Assembly (NCBI RefSeq): GCF_000002515.2
Contig: NC_006042.1
Span: 1,116,001 to 1,180,000, forward strand
DNA: 64,000 nt
Direction of reading: 5' to 3'
Source: Kluyveromyces lactis
Taxonomy: Eukaryota > Ascomycota > Saccharomycetes > Saccharomycetales > Saccharomycetaceae
Program-made: the position numbers and the translations under genes
Notes under the pieces: generated by a model
Told to the model about the DNA's origin: nothing
The model's database searches: none
What the model saw: only the letters and a program-made list of their open reading frames with translations
Shown: piece by piece, positions 9,630 through 20,523 of the stretch
How positions within the stretch are numbered: the stretch's first letter is position 1
Layout: every line of letters starts with the position of its first letter

Positions 9630-12600
9630 ATGTCTGACTCTGCACAATCCGTCAAGGTTCTAAACGAACTATTCGAGAAGTTGACAGTTGCCACTGCTGA
9701 CAACAGATCTGCTATTGCCAATGAAGTTGCATCATTCTTGAACGGTAACATCATCGAACATGATGTTCCAGAAGAATTCTTTGCTAACTTGAGCAAGGCC
9801 ATCAAGGACAAGAAGACTGCTGCTAACGTTTTGGAAGCTGTTGCTCACATTGCCTCTGAATCTGGTTTGTCTCCATCTGTTGAACCATTCATTGTTAACT
9901 TGGTCCCAAGCATCTGTGACAAGGCTGGTGACAAGGACAAGGAAATCCAAGTTTTGGCTTCCGATGCTTTGTTGGCTATTGCTAAGGCCATCAACCCAGC
10001 TGCCATCAAGGCTTTCTTGCCATTGTTGACTTCTGCTTTGGATTCTACTTCCAAATGGCAAGAAAAGGTTTCTATCTTGGCTGTTATCTCCGTTTTGGTT
10101 GACACTGCTAAGGAGCAACTTGGTTTGAGAATGCCTGAATTGATCCCAGCTTTGTCTGAAGCTATGTGGGATACTAAGAAGGAAGTCAAGCAAGCTGCTA
10201 CCGCTACTATCACCAAGGCTACTGAAACCGTCGAAAACAAGGATATTGAACGTTTCATTCCAAAGTTGATCGAATGTATCGCTGATCCAAGTGAAGTTCC
10301 AGAAACCGTCCACTTGTTGGGTGCCACCACTTTCGTTGCTGAAGTTACCCCAGCTACTTTGTCCATCATGGTTCCATTGTTGAACAGAGGTTTGGCTGAA
10401 AGAGAAACTTCCATCAAGCGTAAGGCTGCTGTTATCATTGATAACATGTGTAAGTTGGTCGAAGACCCACAAGTCGTTGCTCCATTCTTGGAAAAATTGT
10501 TGCCAGGTTTGAAGAACAACTTCGCCACCATTGCTGACCCAGAAGCTCGTGAAGTTACTTTGAGAGGTTTGAAGACCTTGAGAAGAGTCGGTAACGTCGG
10601 TGCCGACGATGTCTTGCCAGAAGTTTCCCACGCTGGTGACATTGCTACTACCAGATCCGTTCTAGACGAATTGTTGAAGGACCAAAAGGTTGCTTCCAGA
10701 TTCGACCCAGTCTTGATCTACATTGCTGCCATTGCTGCTGATTTGATTGATGAAAGAATCATCGATCAACAAGCTTGGTTCACTCACATCACTCCTTACT
10801 TCACTATCTTCGCTCACGAAAGAACTGCTAAGGAAATCATCGACGAATTCAGAAAGAGAGCCGTCGACAACATCCCAGTTGGTCCAAACTTCGACGACGA
10901 AGAAGATGAAGGTGAAGACTTGTGTAACTGTGAATTCTCCTTGGCTTATGGTGCTAAGATCTTGTTGAACAAGACTCAATTGAGATTGAAGAGAGCTAGA
11001 AGATACGGTTTGTGTGGTCCTAACGGTGCTGGTAAGTCTACTTTGATGAGAGCTATCGCCAACGGTCAAGTTGACGGTTTCCCAACTCAAGAAGAATGTA
11101 GAACCGTTTACGTCGAGCACGATATCGATGGTACTCAAGCTGACACCTCCGTTGTTGACTTCGTCTTCAGCGGTAACGTCGGTACCAAGGATGTTATCAC
11201 TGACAAGTTGAGAGAATTCGGTTTCTCCGATGAAATGATTGCTATGCCAATTGCTTCCCTATCTGGTGGTTGGAAGATGAAGTTGGCTTTGGCTAGAGCT
11301 GTGTTGAAGAACGCTGATATCTTGTTGTTGGATGAACCAACTAACCATTTGGATACCGTCAACGTTAACTGGTTGGTTGAATACTTGAACACCTGTGGTA
11401 TCACTTCCATCATTGTTTCCCACGACTCCGGTTTCTTGGACAAGGTCTGTCAATACATTATCCATTACGAAGGTTTGAAGTTGAGAAAGTACAAGGGTAA
11501 CTTGTCCGAATTCGTCAAGAAGTGCCCAACTGCTAAGTCTTACTACGAATTGGGTGCCTCTGAATTAGAATTCAGATTCCCAGAACCAGGTTACTTGGAA
11601 GGTGTTAAGACCAAGCAAAAGGCTATCGTCAAGGTTTCTAACATGACTTTCCAATACCCAGGTACTGCTAAGCCACAAATCTCTGACATTTCTTTCCAAT
11701 GTTCTTTGTCCTCAAGAATTGCTGTCATTGGTCCAAATGGTGCTGGTAAGTCCACTTTGATTAACGTCTTGACCGGTGAACTGTTGCCAACTGTCGGTGA
11801 AGTTTACACTCACGAGAACTGTCGTATCGCTTACATTAAGCAACACGCTTTCGCCCATATCGAATCCCACTTGGACAAGACTCCATCCGAATATATCCAA
11901 TGGAGATTCCAAACTGGTGAAGATAGAGAAACCATGGACAGAGCTAACAGAGTTATCAACGAAGATGATGCTGAAGCTATGAACAAGATCTTCAAGATCG
12001 ACGGTACTCCAAGAAGAATTGCTGGTATCCACGCTAGAAGAAAGTTCAAGAACACCTACGAATACGAATGTTCCTTCTTGTTAGGTGAAAACATCGGTAT
12101 GAAGTCTGAAAGATGGGTTCCAATGATGTCTGTTGACAACGCTTGGTTGCCAAGAGGTGAGTTGGTCGAATCTCACTCTAAGATGGTTGCTGAAGTTGAT
12201 ATGAAGGAAGCTTTGGCTTCTGGTCAATTCAGACCTTTGACTAGAAAGGAAATCGAAGAGCACTGTGCCATGTTGGGTCTAGATGCTGAATTGGTTTCTC
12301 ACTCCAGAATCAGAGGTTTGTCCGGTGGTCAAAAGGTTAAGTTGGTCTTGGCTGCTTGTACCTGGCAAAGACCCCACTTGATCGTCTTGGATGAACCTAC
12401 CAACTATTTGGACAGAGACTCTCTAGGTGCTTTGTCCAAGGCTTTGAAGGCTTTCGAAGGTGGTGTTATCATCATTACTCACTCTGCTGAATTCACCAAG
12501 AATTTGACTGAAGAAGTCTGGGCTGTCAAGGATGGTAGAATGACTCCATCTGGTCATAACTGGGTTACCGGTCAAGGTTCCGGTCCAAGAATCGAAAAGA

Positions 12601-12764
12601 AGGAAGATGAAGAAGACAAGTTCGATGCTATGGGTAACAAGATCGCTTCCGCTAAGAAGAAGACTAAGTTGTCTTCTGCGGAATTGAGAAAGAAGAAGAA
12701 GGAAAGAATGAAGAAGAAGAAGGAATTAGGTGATGCTTACGTCTCTTCTGACGATGAATTCTAA
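9630..12764 (+). CDS. YEF3: Translation elongation factor 3 (ABC-F ATPase)
   Basis: A 1044-residue protein, the same length as S. cerevisiae eEF3. It is the fungal ribosome-associated ATPase that helps release deacylated tRNA from the E site and promotes eEF1A-tRNA delivery, and it binds Gcn2. The order is an N-terminal HEAT domain (about 1-320), a four-helix bundle, then ABC1 with Walker A GPNGAGKS at 463-470 and a variant signature LSGGWK. ABC2 follows with Walker A starting at Gly701 and signature LSGGQ, with a chromodomain-like insertion between its lobes. The tail is very Lys-rich ([12 protein letters not shown]) and ends acidic. Codon choice is extremely biased (TTG, GGT, GCT, AAG), the strongest in the window. 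S. cerevisiae has two copies (YEF3, HEF3); the neighbours here belong to both loci, so this is the unduplicated gene. Confidence 0.98.
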   Translation: MSDSAQSVKVLNELFEKLTVATADNRSAIANEVASFLNGNIIEHDVPEEFFANLSKAIKDKKTAANVLEAVAHIASESGLSPSVEPFIVNLVPSICDKAGDKDKEIQVLASDALLAIAKAINPAAIKAFLPLLTSALDSTSKWQEKVSILAVISVLVDTAKEQLGLRMPELIPALSEAMWDTKKEVKQAATATITKATETVENKDIERFIPKLIECIADPSEVPETVHLLGATTFVAEVTPATLSIMVPLLNRGLAERETSIKRKAAVIIDNMCKLVEDPQVVAPFLEKLLPGLKNNFATIADPEAREVTLRGLKTLRRVGNVGADDVLPEVSHAGDIATTRSVLDELLKDQKVASRFDPVLIYIAAIAADLIDERIIDQQAWFTHITPYFTIFAHERTAKEIIDEFRKRAVDNIPVGPNFDDEEDEGEDLCNCEFSLAYGAKILLNKTQLRLKRARRYGLCGPNGAGKSTLMRAIANGQVDGFPTQEECRTVYVEHDIDGTQADTSVVDFVFSGNVGTKDVITDKLREFGFSDEMIAMPIASLSGGWKMKLALARAVLKNADILLLDEPTNHLDTVNVNWLVEYLNTCGITSIIVSHDSGFLDKVCQYIIHYEGLKLRKYKGNLSEFVKKCPTAKSYYELGASELEFRFPEPGYLEGVKTKQKAIVKVSNMTFQYPGTAKPQISDISFQCSLSSRIAVIGPNGAGKSTLINVLTGELLPTVGEVYTHENCRIAYIKQHAFAHIESHLDKTPSEYIQWRFQTGEDRETMDRANRVINEDDAEAMNKIFKIDGTPRRIAGIHARRKFKNTYEYECSFLLGENIGMKSERWVPMMSVDNAWLPRGELVESHSKMVAEVDMKEALASGQFRPLTRKEIEEHCAMLGLDAELVSHSRIRGLSGGQKVKLVLAACTWQRPHLIVLDEPTNYLDRDSLGALSKALKAFEGGVIIITHSAEFTKNLTEEVWAVKDGRMTPSGHNWVTGQGSGPRIEKKEDEEDKFDAMGNKIASAKKKTKLSSAELRKKKKERMKKKKELGDAYVSSDDEF

Positions 12765-13198
12765 ACGAAGCCGGATCTTCTTTTCATTTAAAAAATTCTC
12801 CCTTTCGACGAGGAGTCTCAAAACCAATATGCATCAAGGCGGATTGCACGTCTAATTTAATTATCGGGCTACCCTTCATTGCATATATTTATAAGCTTAC
12901 TCAGGATTTAAACGATACTTTCACGTGCAGAGTAAAGCAATCGCATCTTCCTGTGTAATCTTCGCACATTTTGACCCTTCTCACCATAAGAGTGTTTTTT
13001 TTATTTCATATTATCCCGCCTTTGTACTGTTTAATATTATTATATAGTGCTGTTTGTTTCCATTCTATAAAGACGCAGCCTTTTAATTTATGATAAAAAT
13101 CATTTTTCAAATAATTCCAACCTTCTTTCTTTCCATTCAAAGTGTGTTGATATTTTATCATCAAGATATCGAAATAAATGTTTCGAACGATATAACCC
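12765..13198. other. Intergenic YEF3-SPO1
   Basis: Contains the YEF3 3' untranslated region and the SPO1 upstream region. AT-rich, with a CACGTG at about 12923. No RNA gene or additional ORF is convincing. Overlapping frames at 13006-13329 (minus) and 13090-13311 (plus) are explained by exon 1 of SPO1 lying in another frame. Confidence 0.5.
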
Positions 13199-15337
13199 AT
13201 GCGGACAATGTTGTTTTTGAGGCTGATTATTTTAACAAGGGTGGCAATTGCCTCATTATATGCTCCTGTGAACGTCGACTGCCCCAAAGACCTCAGTTTA
13301 AGAGCTGCTAAAGTATGTTTAAAATACAAGTTTTAATGTAACGCAAAATAGCCGCCGAGCCTTAATGGCTGTTTTAAAATGATTAACGACTAACACCAAG
13401 AATTCCAGAATGAAAAATTGAGTGCATTGGAATTTGATTATTTATCGAAACGAACTGAAGTGATTAAGGGGAAATTCGAGAAGTTCTATGAGGACCTAGC
13501 CATTCCTGGAATAAATGTTGATAGTCTTCAGTTTCCACGAATTGCTGTTGCCATTTCTGGTGGTGGGTTTCGTTCTATGCTCATCAGTTCAGGGTTCGTT
13601 TTAGGTATGCAGCAACACGGACTCTGGGAATGCACTAGCTATGTAGCAGGAATTTCTGGAGGTAGTTGGACTTTACTCAAGCTAGTTTTGGCGGAATTCA
13701 ACGTTGACACTTTAACCAAATTCGATATTGAAAGGCTAATGTTGGAAGGTATCCCCAATTTTGATGTAAAGAATCATGATATGATCAGGCAAAAAGATTA
13801 TAGTGACGATGCCAAGAAATTTGCCATGGATGAAGAGTTTCTTAAAGAATTACGCCAACAGTCCATAAATCTCAACAAGAGAGATGTGACTATAGAGTAT
13901 GAACCTAATTATTATCATTTCTTGGATGAAGTATCTGATGCTTTACTTTTCGAAGGAGATCTCGGGACTGGGTTGCCTGTTTTCAACAAGCGCTCTTTAG
14001 ATCCTCTCTACAAAATAAAAGGTCTCGTTGAAGACTTTTTCCACCAAGAGGAAAACGATCAGGATAAGGAATTAGAGGTTATAAACGAATTAATGGATTC
14101 TTTTGGTAAGTTTCGGAAAATTATTGGCTTCTATATAAACTTACACAGACAAGTTCGGCAAAAGAAAGAGGCGGGTTTCCCAATTTCTCTTACGGATTAT
14201 CTTGGACAAGCGTTATTAGATAGGCTTCCTGCGCAGAAACAGGATCATCTCAAGCAGTTATCCAATTTCGTGCAATCAGAAAGTTTTAAAAAATTTGACG
14301 CTCCTATCCCAGTATTCGTCGCCAATGCAAAGACATCAAAGGGACCTGAGTTGCACAATGTAGTATTCGAGTTTACTCCCTTTGAGTTTGGATCATGGCA
14401 TTTGAACGTTTCCAAATTTATATCAACAAAATATCTAGGATCTACTGCATTAAAAGGAAAATTGACCAAATGTGTCAACGGATTTGATAATTTAGGATTC
14501 ATCACAGCAACATCATCGTCTCTTTTTAACAATGCTTTGTTCTATATTTGGAAAACGGTAACAACAAACATAGAATCCAACGAGAAGTTAAAGGCAATAA
14601 AAACCATCTTTGGTGTATTTGGTGTTGGATTTAATGCCATTCGATCTGATTACGCAATATACCAACCAAACCCTTTTTATAAAGATCCAGAAGTTCTGAA
14701 TTTGATAAGTGACACATCTCAGCTATTTCTAGTAGATGGTGGAGAAGATGGTGAAAATATACCGCTCAGATCTTTATTTATCAGCGGAAGACAGAATGAT
14801 GTTATATTTATTGTTGATTCAAGTTCAGACAAAGAGAACCTACCTGATATGACAAAGCTTCGAGATACATACGATGATATAATCCATGTGGAAGAACAAA
14901 AAAGGATTGTCGCACTTAAGAATGAGATTTGGGAAATGGATCTCATGCCTTATATCCCAACCTCAGAGGAACTGCTGGCGGCAAACTTTAGTTTATCGAC
15001 GCCGATTGCGTTTGGTTGTCATTTACAAAGCTACAATACAAAGAGGTTAACGGATACATTAATTACTAAAGAAACTAGTAGTGCCAGCTTACCACCTATT
15101 CTAATATACCATGGGAACATACCAATTACATTTCAGTCGAATACTTCCACCTTTAAATTGAACTATACGAAAGATGAATATAACGGAATGCTAAATAACG
15201 GTCATCATTTATTCAACAACGATGATACTCAGGGAGAATATTTACAATGCCTTGGCTGCGTCATGCTTTTAAGGCAAAACCAAGAGCTCGTGTCATCATT
15301 TTGTGACGCATGCATAAGAAAGGTATGCTATAACTGA
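13199..15337 (+). CDS. SPO1: Spo1-like phospholipase B family protein, spliced: join(13199..13312,13409..15337)
   Basis: A 680-residue cPLA2/phospholipase B family protein similar to Spo1 (631 aa), which acts in meiotic spindle pole body duplication and spore formation. The long reading frame alone has no usable ATG; its first ATG (13410) runs into a stop after three codons. A separate 38-codon exon at 13199-13312 supplies the start, a hydrophobic signal sequence (MLFLRLIILTRVAIAS) and the block YAPVNVDCP typical of the phospholipase B N-terminus. Splicing joins Lys38 in phase to Asn-Glu-Lys-Leu. Catalytic landmarks follow: SGGGFR oxyanion loop, nucleophile motif GISGGSW, and the catalytic Asp motif DGGEDGENIPL. 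S. cerevisiae SPO1 (YNL012W) also has an intron near its 5' end. I infer the same split-gene design; cDNA was not available. Confidence 0.88.
13313..13408 (+). other. Spliceosomal intron in SPO1
   Basis: A 96-base intron. The 5' splice site is a perfect GTATGT at 13313-13318. The branch site is GACTAAC at 13388-13394, one base off the yeast consensus TACTAAC. The 3' splice site is CAG ending at 13408, 15 bases after the branch adenosine. An earlier AAG at 13398-13400 is closer to the branch site and would shift the frame. The chosen junction is phase 0 and rejoins the long reading frame exactly. Confidence 0.85.
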
Positions 15338-15645
15338 AAAAAAACGTTCACGTGACTTTGTTTCCGGACCTCATGCTTATCTTTCTTAAGCTTCTCAGTT
15401 TTCGAACTGATGTTGGTTCAAAACGTAATTTTTTGTTTATACTTTTATGAAATGGAAAAAATAGAAAAGATGAATCAATTGTCAGTATGAACAAAGAATA
15501 TGTTATATGATTCAGAAAATATGCATCTTTAACTTACTGCGCAATTTATGATCTGATAGCTTGAATCTATTTACTCATAGCACGCTACTGTATTTGAAAC
15601 CCAAAAACAAGAGTTGGAAAGAAAGAGCATAAAATACTAGGAAAC
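15338..15645. other. Intergenic SPO1-SSP120
   Basis: About 300 bases. A TTCACGTGACTT (Cbf1-type box) lies just after the SPO1 stop, at about 15348-15359. The remainder is AT-rich upstream sequence of SSP120 with no other recognisable element. Confidence 0.4.
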
Positions 15646-16320
15646 ATGCGTGTTTTTTCAGGGTTTGCTACCATAATATTAACGGTAACTTTTGCTCTAC
15701 TAGCGAAAGCAGTACCAGAAAGCCCACCTGACGGATTATCATGGGAAGAATGGCACATGAGAGATGAGCACGGTATAACAAAGTACACTCCTGAAGAATT
15801 CTTTGACATTCATGATTTAGGTAGCAAAGGATATTTGGATGCCACCGACATTATTACCATGTATGGGCTACACAGAGACACCATCGTAGGTAAAGGTGAC
15901 GGAATGGGACAGAACGATGAGAGTCAGGTAATTGATGACTCTTTGCGTGAAGGAGCCGTTAAAATTGTGATGGCATTGTTGGATGTAGATGACGATACCA
16001 GGATCACTCGCAAGGAATATCTAGCATTTGCAGCCAATGGGAACAAACTTGCCGATCTTGGAGTTGGTGTGGGACATCATGGTGATTTCGAAACTGAATA
16101 TGAGATGCATCATTGGAACCAGTACCACAAGGATCAAGATCCGGACATCAAGAACGTTCACAAGGAAGATGTCGAGCATGAGTTGCTACACCACGAACAT
16201 GAGGTAGAAGCGGCTGAAAATGGACCTGTAGGTGCAGCAAAGGGTGCCGTAATCACTGATGATGAAATGGAGAGCAGAATTGAGCAAGACAGGATACCCA
16301 AGAAATTTAGAGCCAATTAA
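15646..16320 (+). CDS. SSP120: Ssp120-like EF-hand protein of the secretory pathway
   Basis: A 224-residue protein similar to Ssp120 (234 aa), a nucleobindin-like calcium-binding protein that in S. cerevisiae binds the cargo receptors Emp46/Emp47. A signal peptide spans residues 1-22 (hydrophobic core ATIILTVTFALLAKA). Two EF-hand-like segments follow: one around 54-65 (DIHDLGSKGYLD) and one starting at Asp113 (DVDDDTRITRKE). The second half is rich in His and acidic residues, and there is no membrane anchor or HDEL signal. It corresponds to YLR250W, two genes after YEF3, with SPO1 (YNL012W) lying between as expected for an unduplicated order. It converges on the next gene with only 65 bases between stops. 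Confidence 0.9.
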   Translation: MRVFSGFATIILTVTFALLAKAVPESPPDGLSWEEWHMRDEHGITKYTPEEFFDIHDLGSKGYLDATDIITMYGLHRDTIVGKGDGMGQNDESQVIDDSLREGAVKIVMALLDVDDDTRITRKEYLAFAANGNKLADLGVGVGHHGDFETEYEMHHWNQYHKDQDPDIKNVHKEDVEHELLHHEHEVEAAENGPVGAAKGAVITDDEMESRIEQDRIPKKFRAN

Positions 16321-16385
16321 TGGAAATATCACAGCTTTTTGTATCTATATCGTATATACTCAGTTAACTCATGCATATATACATA

Positions 16386-17648
16386 TCAAAGGGAACGCAA
16401 CGTTTCAAGCAAAATATCCGGGTCAAAATGGCTACCGCTACCGCTACCACTACTGGGGATCGTAACTGTTGAATACCAGGGTTCAGCCTTGGATGGGATC
16501 TGAATCTCACTATCCTGAAGACGGATCACGTGATCCACCCACGAATTAGCTGACGGAATGGCATCCTCTGAACAGGACAATGCCGCTTGTCGAAGCGTGT
16601 CATTGACAAGCATCGTGTAAGAGACGGAATCTAATCCATACGATTCACGATCGTAAGTACCATTTTGCAACAAAACTTTCTTGGCATGGATATTTTTAGC
16701 AATGGCACAAGCGATTTCAGGTACGATTAACGATGGCATCAAACTAGTAATTAAGGAACCGATACTGTAGATGATATAGTCTGCAGATTCAATGGCTTGA
16801 AGGGCAGCAGGATCTGCTCTTGGCCAGATCGGAGAAATGGAACCGCTATCATCTAGCACGTATCGAAGCTGCTGCACTGCGGCTGCCAATTGAGGATGTG
16901 CATCGTTTGACTTGGAGAAATGCAATTGAGATGTGTTATTGGATGAGAGATCTGCAGGATGAGAGATCTCAGATTGACCAGTGATAACGTCTCCGTTAGC
17001 AAGAACTAGTTGCAATTGTAGAGTGGGAAGAGGATATTCTTCCGGGCGGCGTTCTCCTGCCATATGTTCAGAGATAATGACGCATGGAACGATAGAAAAG
17101 TTCGGCGGCACGCCGCCGAACTGCAGAAACTGTTCCAATGCAGCATCAATCCCAGATTGCATTTCCATGCTTTTAAGTAGGATATTGCCAACAGACGCTG
17201 CAGAGAAATCGAACTTGGAATCTAGCTGCTCAACCTTGGCGGCAAATTTGAGAAACAGCTCTCTAAACATAGGATATAGTTTCAATCTCTGGGATACCGT
17301 ACCTTCTTGTAGCAGTTCTGCCCACAGATGGTGATCGCCGCGAATCAGACTCTCCCATTCTTGTAAAGCGACTGTTGAATCCTTATCGAATCTATGATGG
17401 AGGAACTGTCGCAGTGGTTCATCCTGAAACAGTCTAAGAGCTCTATTACGAAGATCTCCGAGTGCGATACCACCGAAACAACGTAGTATCTCTGATGTGG
17501 ACCCGCCGTTATCAGATACGGGGATGATATGGGTGACGCTGTTGCCAGCAGGACCGTTTGGCGTTTTTACAACATCACGTGACAACGCTTCAAAGCAATT
17601 GACCAACGAATTACTGGCAGTACCACCTGTGAACACTACCACCTTCAT
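16386..17648 (-). CDS. CofD/YvcK-like protein (YNL011C family)
   Basis: A 420-residue protein of the CofD/UPF0052 superfamily, orthologous by position and sequence to YNL011C (444 aa), for which I know no established function. The fold binds nucleotides or phosphorylated ligands. The N-terminal VVVFTGGTASNSLV is the first nucleotide-binding strand-loop, PVSDNGGSTSEILR is the family motif, GDLRNRAL follows, and SADYIIYSIGSLITSLMPSL lies in the second half. CofD itself makes coenzyme F420 precursors and YvcK is a bacterial UDP-sugar sensor; yeasts lack F420, so neither role can be assumed. It is divergent from PYP1 with a 251-base shared promoter, as in S. cerevisiae (YNL011C-YNL010W). Confidence 0.88.
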   Translation of the reverse strand: MKVVVFTGGTASNSLVNCFEALSRDVVKTPNGPAGNSVTHIIPVSDNGGSTSEILRCFGGIALGDLRNRALRLFQDEPLRQFLHHRFDKDSTVALQEWESLIRGDHHLWAELLQEGTVSQRLKLYPMFRELFLKFAAKVEQLDSKFDFSAASVGNILLKSMEMQSGIDAALEQFLQFGGVPPNFSIVPCVIISEHMAGERRPEEYPLPTLQLQLVLANGDVITGQSEISHPADLSSNNTSQLHFSKSNDAHPQLAAAVQQLRYVLDDSGSISPIWPRADPAALQAIESADYIIYSIGSLITSLMPSLIVPEIACAIAKNIHAKKVLLQNGTYDRESYGLDSVSYTMLVNDTLRQAALSCSEDAIPSANSWVDHVIRLQDSEIQIPSKAEPWYSTVTIPSSGSGSGSHFDPDILLETLRSL

Positions 17649-17899
17649 GGCGGATGGAGAGCAACAAAATAATTATAACTGCAAGGATTTTGCTATGGAG
17701 GATCTGTCCTTTCCTATCTTTAGAAGTGTTTAGATCAGCTGGTAATCTTGTTTCGTATTTCACATTTGAAATTATATAAAGGGAAATGATATCATTTCAG
17801 AAAGGTTAGAAACTACATAACAGGTGAGAGCAACGGAAACTAGAAAGCCGCTTAACGCACCTAAACGCACACAGACGCACCAATTGAAGTATCAGCACC

Positions 17900-18574
17900 A
17901 TGAAAGCAGCAGTATTCAGTGATTTTGATGGTACCATCACGCTACAGGACTCGAACGACTATTTGACAGACAACTTAGGGTTCGGTAAAGAGGAAAGGCT
18001 GAAAGTTTTCTCTGGTGTCTTGGACGGGAACAAACCATTCAGAGACGGATTCAAAGCTATGTTGGACTCTGTGCATGAACCATTCGACTCATGCATCGAA
18101 CAATTATTGGCCCATATCAAATTAGACCCAGGTTTCGTAGAAACCGCTGAATGGTGTGCTGCCAATGACGTACCATTAGTTGTCATCAGTAGCGGTATGA
18201 AGCCAATCATCGAGGCGCTAATTGGGAAACTTGTTGGTACGGAACGTGCTAAGGAATTAGGGATCGAAGTGATCGCCAACGGCGTGGAGGTGGACGAGGC
18301 CACAGGTGAATGGCACATTGTGTACCGCGACGACACGCCTCACGGACACGACAAGGCTCAGACCATTGAACAGTGCAAGAAGAGGTTTGCTGCCGACAAA
18401 TACTTCTACTGCGGGGACGGTGTCAGTGATTTGACTGCAGCACGCGAGTGTGACGTGTTGTTTGCACGTGAAGGATGTGATTTGGCACCATACTGCGACC
18501 ACCATGGTATCCCATACATCTTGTTTAACAACTTTACAGAGATTAAAGACAGAATAGCCAAGGAGCTGTCTTAG
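17900..18574 (+). CDS. PYP1: HAD-family phosphatase, Pyp1 type
   Basis: A 224-residue haloacid dehalogenase-superfamily phosphatase corresponding to YNL010W/Pyp1 (241 aa), described as a polyol/sugar phosphate phosphatase, probably cytosolic. Catalytic motif I is FSDFDGTIT with Asp8 as nucleophile and Asp10 as acid/base. Motif II is VISSG, the motif III lysine lies in HGHDKAQ, and motif IV is CGDGVSD. The layout is that of the subfamily IB phosphatases (SerB/MtnX-like). The promoter shared with YNL011C is short and contains no site I recognise. Confidence 0.9.
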   Translation: MKAAVFSDFDGTITLQDSNDYLTDNLGFGKEERLKVFSGVLDGNKPFRDGFKAMLDSVHEPFDSCIEQLLAHIKLDPGFVETAEWCAANDVPLVVISSGMKPIIEALIGKLVGTERAKELGIEVIANGVEVDEATGEWHIVYRDDTPHGHDKAQTIEQCKKRFAADKYFYCGDGVSDLTAARECDVLFAREGCDLAPYCDHHGIPYILFNNFTEIKDRIAKELS

Positions 18575-18783
18575 AAGGCCAGCGAACTGTGTCTTCGGAA
18601 TGGTCTGCGTCAAGAACTTGCCGATGTTTATCTGAATATGTATCGCTGTGTACATGTTATAATAAGAGGCCGGATTACACGATATATCACGTGACCCAGG
18701 TCAATGGCCAACTCTTCATCCTGAGTTAGCTATGACTCGAGTCACGAAATATGAGATAGATGTAAGTTATTCTGTGTACTCAA
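18575..18783. other. Intergenic between PYP1 and the retrotransposon relic
   Basis: Contains an ATCACGTGACCC box (18688-18699) and a perfect 12-base palindrome TGACTCGAGTCA at 18733-18744. No gene is visible. Confidence 0.4.
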
Positions 18784-18924
18784 TTCTACAATTCCCATTC
18801 TCTCCTACATGTTACATAAAGTAGTTAAAGATTAACATCAGTGAATTATCATTTATACGACTTGACACCAAAAATATACCATCAAACAATAAGATATAGA
18901 GTGTAAAATACTATCTTCAAAACA
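18784..18924 (-). repeat. 3' LTR remnant
   Basis: Read on the minus strand it begins TGTTTTGAAG directly after a GGGGG polypurine tract. It shares with the right-hand copy the blocks TTTGGTGNCAA, CGTATAAATGATAAT and TTAACTACTTT. The far end is set by alignment to the AATTCCAGCA end of the other LTR (here AATTGTAGAA) and is uncertain by some bases. At about 140 bases it is shorter than S. cerevisiae delta elements (~330). Confidence 0.65.
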
Positions 18925-18951
18925 CCCCCGTAACTCTAAGCGTTACGGTCA

Positions 18952-19056
18952 TTATTTCATCCATTTGTTTAACAGCCTGTTGAATTGCTTTCTTGATAAT
19001 AACTGGGTGAATATACCGGCAACGTTTTCTTCGGTCGGGATGCAATTGAATTCGCA
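18952..19056 (-). pseudogene. C-terminal fragment of Ty1/copia Pol (RNase H end)
   Basis: On the minus strand one frame reads IPTEENVAGIFTQLLSRKQF and then RLLNKWMK before two stops. This matches the pattern at the end of Ty1-type Pol, where an ENIADIMTKPL-like block is followed by a few residues ending NKWI/H. It sits immediately before the polypurine tract and 3' LTR, as in an intact element. The upstream frame decays within some tens of codons. Confidence 0.75.
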
Positions 19057-19889
19057 CACCCTAGGTTGTGTTTCTCTCTTAACACCATTGTTCTGATGCA
19101 CGTAGGCTTTGAAGGAGGTAATGAAGAATCAGGATTAGTGACTATTTGGTATTTCCCCTGTTAGCGTAAATAATAACGAATATATTGCTAGATTAATCCG
19201 ATAATATCATATTTGCTGTTCTTCTCTCGCCCATTAATTCATCATGTACGATATTTGTGTCGTATTTAGCCCTAACTGCATCAATGAGATCATCTATTTG
19301 CTCTTCATCTCTTCAGGTGACTATTATGCCGTCCCCACTTGTATCAGTTCATCTACCCAAGTACAGAGAGTCCGTAATTCGTAAATCGAGTGGGGAGTCT
19401 CCGCAATTGTCGATTGAACTATGAGTGATACGCGATCCTCATTTGTAAGAGATACTGTATCAAGAGATTTCCTGATTAGATCAAGATTCAGTGACTTTTA
19501 CATGATTACTCATGATCTCATATTTGTGTTTAGGTTTGTTGTTCATTTGCGAACTATGACTGTGTGCTTTCCGTTTGCCAGTTTCAGCATTGTCGAATCC
19601 ATCGGTAGTGATACAGTGCCGTTAGAACTCACTTGATACGGAGTCTGGCAGAAACGGTGACGAATCTCCAAATAGGGTTCTAATAGTCATACGAGGCCTT
19701 GACAACTCGTCGCACGCACTGTCGTCTACGGTATGTACGATATTTGCTATACCAAGAATATTTGCCGCTTTATTCGGGAATTCGTTGACCTTTCGAACGT
19801 ATAACGAATTTCGAAATTAAACAGCAAATACCGCAGCATCGCACTATAATGTCTCCGGTAAATTTGCGCCTGCCAATAGTATCCTGGCG

Positions 19890-20523
19890 TCATCCATTAT
19901 TGTTCTATCCATCCAGACGCTCAGCTTCAACATGTGCCTATTGTATTGACAGTGAAGTTGAGCCCCAGTGTCTAGCATGAATGATACCATTGATTCTTCT
20001 TTACCGTAAGGGCTTGTACCGCCTTGAACCGTACGCTTTCCTTACTTTATTATTGCCATTGTAGGCTTTTCCTGCGTTGGTCGAGGATTGGTATGACTTT
20101 GAACTCCGATGTGATTGAAGGATCAAGCAGCCCATTAATTCCATCAATCCAGTAGCACCTGCTGATATGTAATGACAAGTACCATTCCTATCTTCACGAT
20201 ATCTTAATCCTTCACAGACTTCAGCAATTAGAATGCTCTCTAGATTAGTCAATATTTTTCGGACATTTTCTAGCTTGTATGAATCTTACAAGTCAAAGCC
20301 AAATAAATATTCTTACAGCGAAGAATGGCTCTTTGGCGTCTAGAACCTGGTTTAATTCTTTTGTTAACCAGTTTGGTGGTTCAGTGAATTTAATACATGA
20401 TGAATAGAAGCACATGAACCAATGCAATTGGGCTCTATTAATTTTTCCCCTGTCTCTCAGAGCTGCATACCTTAATAGATTGTCCATTTTGTATCGGTGA
20501 AAGTAATGATATAAGTCAATCAT
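19890..20523 (-). pseudogene. Gag and protease fragments of a Ty1/copia element
   Basis: The segment 20523-20293 encodes a Gag-like stretch (helical, with PPNWLTKELNQVL). The segment 20252-20001 encodes a basic Asn/Ser-rich stretch with a decayed GTCHY zinc-knuckle-like start. A different frame then gives MVSFMLDTGAQ, the retropepsin active-site triad in context, and reads on to a stop near 19855-19860. The need to switch frame between Gag and protease is partly normal for Ty elements and partly decay, since stops and missing segments occur too. Confidence 0.65.

Noticed and set aside
9732-10642. Long open frames antisense to YEF3 (265 and 299 codons)
   Set aside because: They are mirror artefacts of the extreme codon bias in YEF3, have no family signature and lie wholly inside the coding region.
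13006-13329. 107-codon minus-strand ORF upstream of SPO1
   Set aside because: It overlaps SPO1 exon 1, lacks similarity and is low in coding character; the plus-strand exon explains the region better.
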